A DNA stretch of 64,000 nucleotides from Nodosilinea sp. FACHB-141 (GTDB lineage Bacteria > Cyanobacteriota > Cyanobacteriia > Phormidesmidales > Phormidesmidaceae), in contig NZ_JACJPP010000012.1 of NCBI RefSeq assembly GCF_014696135.1, positions 62,001 to 126,000 on the forward strand, in the 5' to 3' direction. Of the stretch, positions 26,037 to 34,046 are shown piece after piece. The translations under genes and the position numbers were made by a program. Within the stretch, counting starts at the first letter, position 1. Each line of letters starts with the position of its first letter. The notes under the pieces are model-generated. The model searched no databases. It was not told the origin of the DNA and saw only the letters and a list, made by a program, of their open reading frames with translations.

Positions 26037-26725
26037 ATCAGAGAATTAAACGCCGCTGACAAAAATAGTCCTCCCTGGCGCGTTGGTAAAGTTTGCTCGC
26101 TGCTACTTGGTGATGGCGAGCAAGTGAGTCTTGCAACAGAACGTTTGTCGGCTCAGGAATCGGCGGATTGGAGCTTTTATCTTTGAAGTAATCGGGGATG
26201 CGAAGGTAGAGCAGCATGATTTTTCTCGACTGGGTGTTAGCGCTCGGTGGTTAAGACTAAAAATACAGTTGTTCTGGTGATGAGCAACCCGCGAGGGTTT
26301 TTGCCCGCAGAACAACACCAGCCCGCTGCGCTTTTCAGCACCAACAGACTGCCAAAGCTTGTCATTAGCCTGAGCAACTATTTCTGCGTAACTTTGGAGA
26401 CGCACAAGCATCGCGCCTCAGTATGCTACAGCGTACTACAAAATACTGCAAGCAGGCAAGGCGCGATCGCCCTTAGGACTACAACCTGCAACTCCGGCGA
26501 TCGGACATGCCCTTAAGGCCTTGTTCTCTGATGCTTTCAGCCTCTCAGTCAAACTCTGATCGAGCGATCGCCCTACGGCGTCAATAACGATAGAGTCTGT
26601 TGTCCTTGACTATGAGGTACGGCCACAACATCCTATCGAGCAGGATATTGTAGCTGTGACAATGTTGAAGGCTCTAAATTTTACACAGCTTAGGTATGAA
26701 TGGCTGAGAAATTGTGGAGGGGTTA
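26037..26725. other. 689-bp intergenic region without a recognised gene
   Basis: Open frames up to ~100 codons exist on both strands, but their translations look random (high Cys, no motif) and overlap one another. A small terminator-like stem AACCC-GCGA-GGGTT followed by TTT lies at 26286-26302. HIP1-type octamers occur near 26463 and 26563. It may hold gene remnants; none could be identified. Confidence 0.3.
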
Positions 26726-27130
26726 CTACCTGATTGACATGACAGGATAGTTGTAGCTCTCTTTGACAACCAATCCATCTTTCCAAAAGCCAATTGAAAG
26801 CTGGTTGCTTTTGTTTTCGATTAACTGATCACCAACTTTTACAGTGAAATCGTTATACCAATTAGAGACAACGACAAAGTCATAATCTTGATCTGCCGAA
26901 ACAGCAACATCTTGGCTAATTAACCGTGACTGTCTAAACTCGACCAGCATGTCTCTAAAAAAGACTTCTCTACCCTGGCGACAAGCTTCTTTACCTGAAG
27001 TCACTGTGCCATCTCCCTCAATCATGACTATGTTCTCGGCATAGTATTTCTCCAAAACCACTGATGTTTGCAAATTAGACACCAAGTGGTTGATCTCGGC
27101 GAGTTCAGTTTGTAGCTCTTCAAGGGTCAT
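26726..27130 (-). CDS. NTF2-like (SnoaL-type) protein
   Basis: 134-residue soluble protein with the alpha+beta cone pattern of NTF2-like folds: an N-terminal helix, EKYYAENIVMIEGDGTVTSGKEA with the typical Y-A-x-x-V-x-I-x-G-x-G pattern, and a C-terminal FWKDGLVVKESYNYPV strand pair. Such proteins serve as small polyketide cyclases, isomerases or stress proteins; no specific function is supported. It heads a group of leftward accessory genes. Codon use looks more AT-rich than its neighbours, a possible sign of recent transfer. Confidence 0.65.
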   Translation of the reverse strand: MTLEELQTELAEINHLVSNLQTSVVLEKYYAENIVMIEGDGTVTSGKEACRQGREVFFRDMLVEFRQSRLISQDVAVSADQDYDFVVVSNWYNDFTVKVGDQLIENKSNQLSIGFWKDGLVVKESYNYPVMSIR

Positions 27131-27202
27131 AAAGCTTTAGCCTGACGGGTCTAGATAAAAGCAGTTTGCTTGGGTCAAACTAGTTCAGAAGGGGTAGAAC
27201 CA

Positions 27203-27763
27203 TTAGGTTAACTGCGGTTGATCATCATTTGCTACGCTCTCCAGAGCAGGTGTTGCATTGGCCCAATCGGTGCGATCGAGGCGATAAACCGAGCAGTCGT
27301 CGTCGCCAAATCGACGGTGTTCCACAAATTTGAACCCCAGGCGCTCATAGAAGCGGTGGGCGCGGGTGTTGCTGGTTAGCGGATCAATCAGCACCGCTGT
27401 CACTAGGGGATCAGCAAAACAGCGAGCTAGGGCCAACCGCATCATGGTGGTGCCGTAGCCTTTGCCCAACTCATCAGCTTCGCCAATCCAAATGTCGATC
27501 GCCCGCAAGTTGTCTGGTACGTCGCCCCAGTAGTGGCTGTCTTCCTGGGCGGGATCAATGATTTGAATAAAGCCAATGGGGCGATCGCCAAGCTCGGCTA
27601 CGAGCTGTTCGCGCCAAGTGGGGGTGCGGGCTAGCTCTACCTCCCAACCCCAGTCGTCGTTGGGGTCGGCGGCGATCACCTGAGGTTGCTCATCCCAGTG
27701 GTGGAGTAGGTCTACATCGCTTAGGGTAGCGGGCCGCAGGGTAATGGTGCTTGACTCAGGCAT
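27203..27763 (-). CDS. GNAT acetyltransferase, AAC(6')-like
   Basis: 186 residues. The whole chain is one GNAT domain: TLRPATLSDVDLLHHWDEQP, then a strand with IGFIQIIDP, the acetyl-CoA loop ELGKGYGTTMMRLAL, and DPLTSNTRAHRFYERLGFKF. The pattern LGKGYGT...FADPLVT...DP...N.RA..FYE..GF parallels aminoglycoside 6'-N-acetyltransferases of the AAC(6')-Ib type and siderophore acyltransferases. Drug modification is possible but not shown. ATG 27763 is preferred over TTG 27784. A DHFR-like gene and a class D beta-lactamase gene lie upstream on the same strand. Confidence 0.75.
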   Translation of the reverse strand: MPESSTITLRPATLSDVDLLHHWDEQPQVIAADPNDDWGWEVELARTPTWREQLVAELGDRPIGFIQIIDPAQEDSHYWGDVPDNLRAIDIWIGEADELGKGYGTTMMRLALARCFADPLVTAVLIDPLTSNTRAHRFYERLGFKFVEHRRFGDDDCSVYRLDRTDWANATPALESVANDDQPQLT

Positions 27764-27893
27764 GGTCGTTACCTGCTGATTCAATGTTGGCTAGCCGCCC
27801 AACCACTATAGTTTTTGCATGCTATTTCGTCAGAAGGCGAAATCAATCTTCAAGGGCGTCAATGCAGGCGGCCGCGAAATTGCCTGATCTGTA

Positions 27894-28445
27894 TTACTGG
27901 CGCGGAACCTGGTAGTGCAATTCCACAAAGTTGTGGCCATAGGTTTTGGCTGACAACAGCTTGAGGGGCGGATCGACCCGCAGCGGAAACAGGGGAGCGC
28001 CGCCCCCCAGGGTGACCGAGGCAATTTGCACCACGATTTCATCCAGCAGCCCGGCGTCGTAGAACTGACCCGCTAAATCGCCGCCGCCGACAATCCACAC
28101 ATTTTTGTCGCCAGCGGCGATCGCCATCTCCTCGTGAAAGGGCTTGACATCGCCGCTGACAAAGCGAACATCGGCATTCTCAATCGTCGGCAGCTGGCGC
28201 GAGCTGAAGACCCAGGACGGTACTTTGTAGGGCCAGGGCTGGGGGGTCTCTGCCTCAGCAGAAAAATCATGGTCGTAGATCCACTGGTAGGTGGTGGAAC
28301 CCATGGCGATCGCGCCCACCCCAGCCAGAAAATCGTCAAATGTGTTGGGCTCTAGCTCCCCAAACTGAAATAGCCAGTCGAGGGAATTGTTTGGGTCGGC
28401 GATAAAGCCATCTAAGCTGGTAGCCGTGTAGTAAATGGTGGCCAT
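27894..28445 (-). CDS. Dihydrofolate reductase-family protein (RibD C-terminal type)
   Basis: 183 residues. N-terminal ATSLDGFIADPNNSLDWLF and internal GVGAIAMGSTTYQW, KNVWIVGGGDLAGQFYDAGLLDEI are characteristic of the RibD-C/DHFR-like reductase family. These NADPH-dependent enzymes act on pteridine or deaminated pyrimidine substrates; true folate activity is unlikely to be its main role. Length is typical for stand-alone members. It lies between the AAC(6')-like and beta-lactamase genes; spacing (130 bp and 53 bp) allows but does not prove co-transcription. Confidence 0.85.
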   Translation of the reverse strand: MATIYYTATSLDGFIADPNNSLDWLFQFGELEPNTFDDFLAGVGAIAMGSTTYQWIYDHDFSAEAETPQPWPYKVPSWVFSSRQLPTIENADVRFVSGDVKPFHEEMAIAAGDKNVWIVGGGDLAGQFYDAGLLDEIVVQIASVTLGGGAPLFPLRVDPPLKLLSAKTYGHNFVELHYQVPRQ

Positions 28446-28498
28446 ATCCGATCTCTTGCTCCCGGTATGAAGTCAGGTTTTCGGCGGTCTGAACTACG

Positions 28499-29359
28499 CT
28501 ACAAAAGATTTAGGCTGGCAAAGCAGCGGCGGGTCAGCTCAAGCCTAGCTGGACCGTCAGAGTCTTGACGCATGTCAATATTGGTGGCAAACAGGTAAAC
28601 GTTGTCCCCCCGTTCTAGATAGCCGACATACCAGCCAATTTGAGGCTGATCGGCTTCCCCCAAACCTGCCCAGCCGGTCTTGGCCCGTAGCGTGTAGTCG
28701 GGGGTGCGCTCGGCGATCATAATGTCTTTTACCGTAGCTATTGTCGCTTCAGAAAAAGGCAATTCGTTGCGGTGCAGACGTTGCAAGAACTCGATCTGCT
28801 GCTGGGGCGTAATGCGCAGGTCGCCCTCTAGCCAGAAGCTGTCGATCGCATCGGGGCTGCCGATGGTTTGGTTGCCGTAGCCCACCTCGCTGACCCACTG
28901 CTGCATGCGATCGTGCCCAACTCGCCGCGCCAGCACCTGGTAAAACCAAACGGCGGACAGGCTAAACGCTGTTCGCATGTTTTGATCTTGATTCCAGGCG
29001 GGCACCATGCGCTCAACGCCATCCCAGGTCAAGATAGCCAGATCGTTGGGGATGACCCCAGTTTCAAGCGCAATCAGCGAATTGAGAATTTTGAAGGTGG
29101 AGGCGGGCAGAAAGGCTTGGCGGTTGCGCTCGCGATTGTGCTCATAGGTCACATTCTGGTTCACATCGTGGATGATGATCGCCCCTTCCACCCCCAGAGC
29201 TTGAAAATGTTGGGCAAATTGAGCTTCTAAACTGGCCGTTTGCTGGGCGATCGTCGGTGCGATCGGCTCCACGCTGGACTGAGCAGCGGTAGGCAGCATC
29301 GGCATAGCAACCAAGCCGCTGACGGCTAACCCAAAGAACCATCGATAGGCACGATCCAC
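28499..29359 (-). CDS. Class D beta-lactamase (OXA-type)
   Basis: 286 residues with a signal peptide (~1-27, ending TAAQS). All class D motifs are present: S87-T-F-K90 with the Lys that is carbamylated in this class, S135-A-V137, Y161-G-N163, a FWLEGDLRI segment with conserved W176, and K227-T-G229. An active periplasmic serine beta-lactamase is expected. It may act as an intrinsic resistance enzyme or in wall metabolism. An AGTACC-TG-GGTACT inverted repeat (29411-29424), about 50 bp upstream of the start, could be a regulator site. No blaR/blaI pair is nearby. Confidence 0.93.
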   Translation of the reverse strand: MDRAYRWFFGLAVSGLVAMPMLPTAAQSSVEPIAPTIAQQTASLEAQFAQHFQALGVEGAIIIHDVNQNVTYEHNRERNRQAFLPASTFKILNSLIALETGVIPNDLAILTWDGVERMVPAWNQDQNMRTAFSLSAVWFYQVLARRVGHDRMQQWVSEVGYGNQTIGSPDAIDSFWLEGDLRITPQQQIEFLQRLHRNELPFSEATIATVKDIMIAERTPDYTLRAKTGWAGLGEADQPQIGWYVGYLERGDNVYLFATNIDMRQDSDGPARLELTRRCFASLNLL

Positions 29360-29672
29360 AATATTGATCTCCTAAAAGGGCAATTTTTTGGCGCGGAATC
29401 AACTGTACATAGTACCTGGGTACTTGTCTAGCCTATGCAGGGTTGAAGACGGCTAGATCTATCAGCGCTACGACGCCAGTCAACCGAATTCCCAGGTTGC
29501 TCAACTGCCCGTTTGAGTAGCAAACCCACCGTGGGGTAGCTGGAGTGCAAAAGGACCAGTCAGTGGGTGGGCCGGTGGCATGCAGTTATATTTAACCGCG
29601 TTGATCAATGTGCTGGATGGATTCAGTGGTTGTGCGATCGCACAAACCGTTACATTCCCAAAACTTACCACC
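29360..29672. other. Intergenic region upstream of the beta-lactamase gene
   Basis: 313 bp with no gene seen. Notable is the AGTACC-TG-GGTACT palindrome at 29411-29424, near where the promoter of the leftward beta-lactamase gene should be. The rest holds no recognised element. Confidence 0.35.
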
Positions 29673-30155
29673 CTACAGACGGAGGGAGAGCGTAAGCAAT
29701 GCTGCCGCCGCCAGGGCTGCTACGGTGCGAACGTGGTTCCACAGCGTCCAGTTGATCAAATATTTGGCCCAGAGACTGGCTCCCTCGGCACTGTCTGGGT
29801 TTACCCTCGCCAGCGCATCGTTGAGCGGTACGTTGAAGGCGATGGTGACGAGAATGGTGCCGAGCAGGTAGAGCAGACTGCCGATGAGCAGATACTTAGC
29901 GCCAGGCAATCCCTTGGTGAGCGAAGCAGCGATTAGGCCAAGGCAGCCTGCCGCTGTGCCAAACAACACGCCCATAAACCACGGGTTGATCGCCGTGATG
30001 TTGATTGACTGCATGGTGGCGATGCCTTGGGCAGGCGGTTGCTGGCCCAAGGCTTGCATCACAAAGGTAGAAAAGGCAAAGAAGACGCCTGCAACTAGCC
30101 CGCAACCCAGAGCGGTGCAGAGTCTGAGGGTGAATCCAGCATCAATAGAGGGCAT
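29673..30155 (-). CDS. DUF1772 (anthrone oxygenase-like) membrane protein
   Basis: 160-residue protein with four hydrophobic helices: LCTALGCGLVAGVFFAFSTFVM, NPWFMGVLFGTAAGCLGLIAA, YLLIGSLLYLLGTILVTI and a C-terminal TVAALAAAALLTLSL, in line with DUF1772. Internal NVPLNDAL and a later W-x-x-WNHVRT are typical of the family, which includes fungal anthrone oxygenases. The ATG at 30155 follows a GGAGCC ribosome site; a longer frame upstream overlaps the azoreductase gene and is unlikely. It lies just downstream of the azoreductase gene, a pairing suggesting quinone or aromatic compound handling. Confidence 0.8.
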   Translation of the reverse strand: MPSIDAGFTLRLCTALGCGLVAGVFFAFSTFVMQALGQQPPAQGIATMQSINITAINPWFMGVLFGTAAGCLGLIAASLTKGLPGAKYLLIGSLLYLLGTILVTIAFNVPLNDALARVNPDSAEGASLWAKYLINWTLWNHVRTVAALAAAALLTLSLRL

Positions 30156-30240
30156 AGTGGCTCCTGATGGGGAATAGGGTGTGATGGTGACGAAGGCTTG
30201 CTCTTTGAAATCACACCCGCTATTTGAGACAAAGGTTTTA

Positions 30241-30873
30241 TCAAGCGGCAACCAGTTCTGCCACCTGGGCCTGGGCCGCCGCAATCGAGGCGGCTAAGCT
30301 TTCGCTGCTGTGCTCGTCATTTTCGATATGAACAAAGGTGATATCGGTGATGCCAATGAAGCCAAACGCTACCCGCAGGTAAGGATCTTGATGATTCATG
30401 TGGCCGTAACGTTCGCCGGGGCCAAACCCTGACGCTCCCCGAGCGGTGATGACAAACATTTTTTTGCCATGGAGCAGCGGTTTGTAGGGGTCTGCTTCGT
30501 TCTCATAGTCGATCGCAAAGGTGCGGCCCAGGCGAACAATTTGGTCGATATAGGCTTTGAAGGTGCTGGGCACGCTGAAGTTGTACATGGGCACGCCAAC
30601 CACCAAAACATCGGCGGCGATTAGTTCGTCGATGAGCTGGTCACTCACCCGGATCGCCTCCCATAGCTCGGGTGTCCGTTGGTCGTCGGGGGTATAAGCG
30701 GCGGCAATCCAGGGCTCATCCACATGGGGTACGGGTTGGCGACCGACATCGCGGTAGGTGACGGTGTCGTTGGGGTGGGTCTGTTGCCAGGCTGCGACAA
30801 ATTCGCGGGTCATGCGGCGAGAGTGGGAGCGATCGCCCCGCGGGCTTGAGTCAATATGCAAAAGGTGCGCCAT
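30241..30873 (-). CDS. FMN-dependent NADH-azoreductase
   Basis: 210-residue flavodoxin-fold quinone/azo reductase (AzoR/AcpD family). The phosphate-binding N-terminus HIDSSPRGDRSHSRRM, the FMN-contact motif VPMYNFSVPSTFKAYIDQIVR and a later VITARGASGFGPGERYGHMN are typical. It reduces quinones and azo compounds with NADH in the cytosol and protects against electrophile stress. ATG 30873 follows a strong GGAGG ribosome site; a longer upstream frame lacks family similarity. Divergent from an AraC-type regulator gene 263 bp away, a likely control arrangement. Confidence 0.9.
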   Translation of the reverse strand: MAHLLHIDSSPRGDRSHSRRMTREFVAAWQQTHPNDTVTYRDVGRQPVPHVDEPWIAAAYTPDDQRTPELWEAIRVSDQLIDELIAADVLVVGVPMYNFSVPSTFKAYIDQIVRLGRTFAIDYENEADPYKPLLHGKKMFVITARGASGFGPGERYGHMNHQDPYLRVAFGFIGITDITFVHIENDEHSSESLAASIAAAQAQVAELVAA

Positions 30874-31136
30874 AGGGCCTCCAAGTCGGTACCCGTTTAG
30901 CCTAGAAAACCTGGTTGGCTGGGCGCTATTTGATTCTTGGGAAGCTGTCAAAATCTTGCGGTGAACTGGTGGTTAACCTAGCAAGCGGTTCATTTTGCGA
31001 TCGCAACGTTGGGGGTCATCGCTTTTATCTACCGCTATGAGAGTGAGAACTCGCCTATTGTTCCATTCTGCCAGATAGACTTGAGGGGCTGGGCAGACGG
31101 GCCTGGCGTCACCTGTCGCCAACAGAGAATTTAGCT

Positions 31137-32051
31137 ATGAACGCAGCTAAAACCAGGCATGCTCAGGGTTTGCAAAACCGCCTAGGGACGGATAGCGCTG
31201 AATTCACCTGTCTACCCAAGCTATCAAGTCGGGAATTGGGTTGGGATCATGTTCAGGTGGAGCAGTTCCAGCACCCGCCGGGGGAATGTCGGATCGCCTC
31301 AGAAGCGGAGCATACGGTTTGCCTGTCGTTGGCGACCCGTCCGGTACGATTTTTGCAGATCAAAGACGGCAAGACCCACAGCAGCCTCTACGGCAAAGGC
31401 GACATCTCCATTACGCCGGCCCAGACGTCGTTTTTTGCCCGTTGGCAGGATGACGATCACTACGTTGAGCTGCGGCTTGACTCCGGCTTTATGGCCACCA
31501 TCGCCCAAGAATCCCTGGGGCTAAACCCCAACCGCATCGAGCTAATTCCAGAATTTCGCCTGCGCGATGGGCGCTTGGAGGCGATCGCCCTGATGCTGCT
31601 CGACGAACTCAACCAGGCAAACCCTGGCGGCAAACTCTACGTCGAGTCGTTAACTAACCTGCTGGCGGTGCATTTGCTGCGGCAGTACGCTGTCGCTAGA
31701 CCACCATTGCCCATTCACCCCAGCGGATTGCCCCAGCGCCAGCTGTTGCCTGTGTTAGATCACATTCACGAAGCCCTAGATGCCGACCTTAAGCTGGCGG
31801 ATTTGGCGGCGATCGCAGGTCTCAGCCCCTTCCATTTCAGCCATCAGTTCAAACAGGCGATGGGGATGGCTCCCTACCAGTACGTGCTGCAACAGCGGGT
31901 CGAGCGGGCCAAGCAGTTGTTGAAACAAACCAACCACTCTATTGTGGAAATCGCCCTGCTGTGTGGGTTCAACAGCCATAGCCACCTGAGCAAGCAGTTT
32001 CGCCAGACCACCGGCACCACCCCCAGCGCCTACCGAGCGATCGTGCAGTAA
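31137..32051 (+). CDS. AraC-family transcriptional regulator
   Basis: 304 residues. An N-terminal ~190-residue cupin-like ligand region is followed by the two-HTH AraC domain: LKLADLAAIAGLSPFHFSHQFKQ and IVEIALLCGFNSHSHLSKQFRQTTGTTPSAYR (quoted in part), with the second helix pattern intact. It probably controls the divergent azoreductase-DUF1772 unit in response to an aromatic or quinone inducer; that is inferred from orientation. ATG 31137 has no strong ribosome site. Confidence 0.9.
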   Translation: MNAAKTRHAQGLQNRLGTDSAEFTCLPKLSSRELGWDHVQVEQFQHPPGECRIASEAEHTVCLSLATRPVRFLQIKDGKTHSSLYGKGDISITPAQTSFFARWQDDDHYVELRLDSGFMATIAQESLGLNPNRIELIPEFRLRDGRLEAIALMLLDELNQANPGGKLYVESLTNLLAVHLLRQYAVARPPLPIHPSGLPQRQLLPVLDHIHEALDADLKLADLAAIAGLSPFHFSHQFKQAMGMAPYQYVLQQRVERAKQLLKQTNHSIVEIALLCGFNSHSHLSKQFRQTTGTTPSAYRAIVQ

Positions 32052-32062
32052 CCGCCCTTCCC

Positions 32063-32362
32063 GTGACTGACCCCGTGACCAAATTTGTGCTCTACAGCAA
32101 GCCCGGCTGCCACCTGTGCGAAGGGCTCGAAGAAAAACTGGCTGCCGCCGCTCACCTGCCCTTTGAGCTAGAAGTGCGCGACATCACTACCCGCGACGAC
32201 TGGTTTCAGCGCTACCAGTACGAGATTCCGGTGCTGTGCTGCGTACGCGAGGGTGTCTCTGGCCCTCAAGAAATTCCCCTGCCACGTCTGTCGCCCAGGG
32301 CACCTCAGGCCAAGGTGGAGCAATTGATACAGACTTATGTGGGTCAGAGTAAGGCAGAATAG
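32063..32362 (+). CDS. Glutaredoxin-family protein (DUF836)
   Basis: 99-residue thioredoxin-fold protein with an N-terminal redox motif CHLCE in LYSKPGCHLCEGLEEKL, and the cis-Pro segment YEIPVLCCVREG. It belongs to the glutaredoxin-like DUF836 group, likely a thiol-disulfide exchange protein of unknown partner. GTG start, 11 bases after the AraC gene. It is followed by murE in 31 bp. Confidence 0.82.
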   Translation: MTDPVTKFVLYSKPGCHLCEGLEEKLAAAAHLPFELEVRDITTRDDWFQRYQYEIPVLCCVREGVSGPQEIPLPRLSPRAPQAKVEQLIQTYVGQSKAE

Positions 32363-32363
32363 G

Positions 32364-32389
32364 GCAACTTCAATGATGTGAGGAGTTGC
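32364..32389 (+). promoter_or_regulatory. Hairpin overlapping the murE ribosome site
   Basis: GCAACT (32364-32369) pairs with AGTTGC (32384-32389); the GAGGAG ribosome site of murE lies at the 3' arm of this stem. It could lower murE translation or couple it to the upstream gene. Confidence 0.35.
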
Positions 32390-32393
32390 TGAC

Positions 32394-33902
32394 ATGAAGC
32401 TGCGCCAACTGCTTGAGAACCTTCCCGGTAGGCTGATCGAGACTGGGTTTTCGCTGCCGCAGGGGATGGGCGACCCTGACATCAAAGGCATCTGCACCAA
32501 TTCCCACGCTTGCCAGCCGGGGGATGTGTTCATTGGCATGCCGGGTACGCGGGTCGATGGCGGCGAATTTTGGCCCAGCGCGATGGAGTCTGGGGCAGCA
32601 GCGGCGCTGGTGTCTACCCAGGCCTTACAGGCTCGCCCTGCCGAAAGCGATGCTTGCGTGGTGCCCATGACCGATATGGCGGTAGCCTGTGCTGAAGTGG
32701 CCGCCCGGTTCTACAACTACCCGGCCCGACAGATGGGGCTGGTGGGGGTGACAGGCACCAACGGCAAGACGACAACGACCCACCTGATTGAGCATTTGTT
32801 GAATGCGGCAGAGCAACCCACGGCGCTGTTGGGAACGCTCTACACCCGCTGGCCGGGGCATCAGAAAACCGCTCTCTATACCACGCCCTTTGCGGTCGAG
32901 CTTCAGGCTGAGTTGGCCACGGCAAGGGATGCGGACTGTCGCTACGCGGTGTTAGAAGTCAGCTCCCACGCCCTGGCTCAAAAGCGGGTTTGGGGCTGTC
33001 CCTTTGAGGTGGCGGTCTTCACCAACCTGACCCAGGACCACCTCGACTACCACCGCGACATGGAGGATTACTTCAACGCTAAGGCGCTGCTGTTTAGCGA
33101 GGCCTACCTGGCGGGTCGCGCGGTGGTGAACATCGATACGCCCTACGGAGAGAGACTGGTCGCCCAGCTGCCCCGCGATCGCGTCTGGACCTACAGCACC
33201 CAAAATCCTGATGCTGACCTGTATACCGGGGACCTCACCTATCAGGCCAACGGCGTCACAGGCACGCTCAAGACTCCAGCGGGCACCGTGCCCTTTAGCT
33301 CGCCGCTGGTGGGGCAGTTTAACCTAGAGAATTTGCTGGCAGCGGTGGGGGCGGCCCTGCACCTGGGCGTGGCCCTCGACACGATCGCAGCCGCTCTGCC
33401 GGGCTTTGGCGGCGTGCCGGGGCGCATGGAGCAGGTGAAGATTTCCGAGAGCCAGGACATCAGCGTGATTGTGGACTATGCCCATACACCGGACAGTTTG
33501 AAGAACTCCCTTCAGGCGGCGCGGCCGTTTGTACCGGGGCGACTGATCTGTGTGTTTGGCTGCGGAGGCGATCGCGATCGCACTAAGCGCCCCCAGATGG
33601 GCCGCATTGCCTATGAGCTGGCCGACGTGGTGGTCGTCACCTCCGACAACCCCCGCACCGAAGACCCCGAGCAGATTTTGCAGGATGTGGTGGCTGGCAT
33701 CCCGGCGGAGCTAGGGGAAGATCAGGTGGTGGGCGATCGCGCCACCGCCATCCAGTTGGCGATCAACTTGGCCCAGCCGGGGGATGGCATTCTCATCGCG
33801 GGCAAGGGGCACGAAGACTATCAGATTCTCGGCACCGAAAAAATTCACTTTGACGATCGCGAGCAGGCCCGCTATTTTCTTGAAAAACGGTATTCAGGCT
33901 AA
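32394..33902 (+). CDS. murE: UDP-MurNAc-L-Ala-D-Glu:meso-diaminopimelate ligase
   Basis: 502 residues; cytosolic ATP-dependent Mur ligase adding the third peptide residue to the peptidoglycan precursor. The N-terminal UMAG-binding domain is followed by the ATP site GVTGTNGKTTTTHL, a carbamylated-Lys region, HTPDSLKN, and the signature DNPRTEDP that marks specificity for meso-diaminopimelate rather than lysine, then GKGHEDYQI. Start ATG 32394 has GAGGAG nearby. A strong terminator follows. It is followed by a His-less kinase-like gene. Confidence 0.97.
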   Translation: MKLRQLLENLPGRLIETGFSLPQGMGDPDIKGICTNSHACQPGDVFIGMPGTRVDGGEFWPSAMESGAAAALVSTQALQARPAESDACVVPMTDMAVACAEVAARFYNYPARQMGLVGVTGTNGKTTTTHLIEHLLNAAEQPTALLGTLYTRWPGHQKTALYTTPFAVELQAELATARDADCRYAVLEVSSHALAQKRVWGCPFEVAVFTNLTQDHLDYHRDMEDYFNAKALLFSEAYLAGRAVVNIDTPYGERLVAQLPRDRVWTYSTQNPDADLYTGDLTYQANGVTGTLKTPAGTVPFSSPLVGQFNLENLLAAVGAALHLGVALDTIAAALPGFGGVPGRMEQVKISESQDISVIVDYAHTPDSLKNSLQAARPFVPGRLICVFGCGGDRDRTKRPQMGRIAYELADVVVVTSDNPRTEDPEQILQDVVAGIPAELGEDQVVGDRATAIQLAINLAQPGDGILIAGKGHEDYQILGTEKIHFDDREQARYFLEKRYSG

Positions 33903-33917
33903 CATTTCAGGGGCGAC

Positions 33918-33963
33918 ATGGCGGCGTTATGTGAATACACGCAACATTCTCGCCGCCATTTTT
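33918..33963 (+). terminator. Intrinsic terminator after murE
   Basis: Nine-base stem ATGGCGGCG (33918-33926) with CGCCGCCAT (33951-33959), 24-base loop, followed by a run of five T residues (33959-33963). Confidence 0.75.
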
Positions 33964-34046
33964 AGTGGTTAAAGATACCCTAATAAGTGTTAGTGCTGAC
34001 CTCGTTTTGGGTAGGCGCTAGCCTGGCCCCGGCCCGTTGGAGCACT

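Noticed and set aside
26103-26516. Overlapping open frames on both strands in the 26-kb gap
   Set aside because: Translations lack any recognisable pattern and conflict with each other; no ribosome sites.
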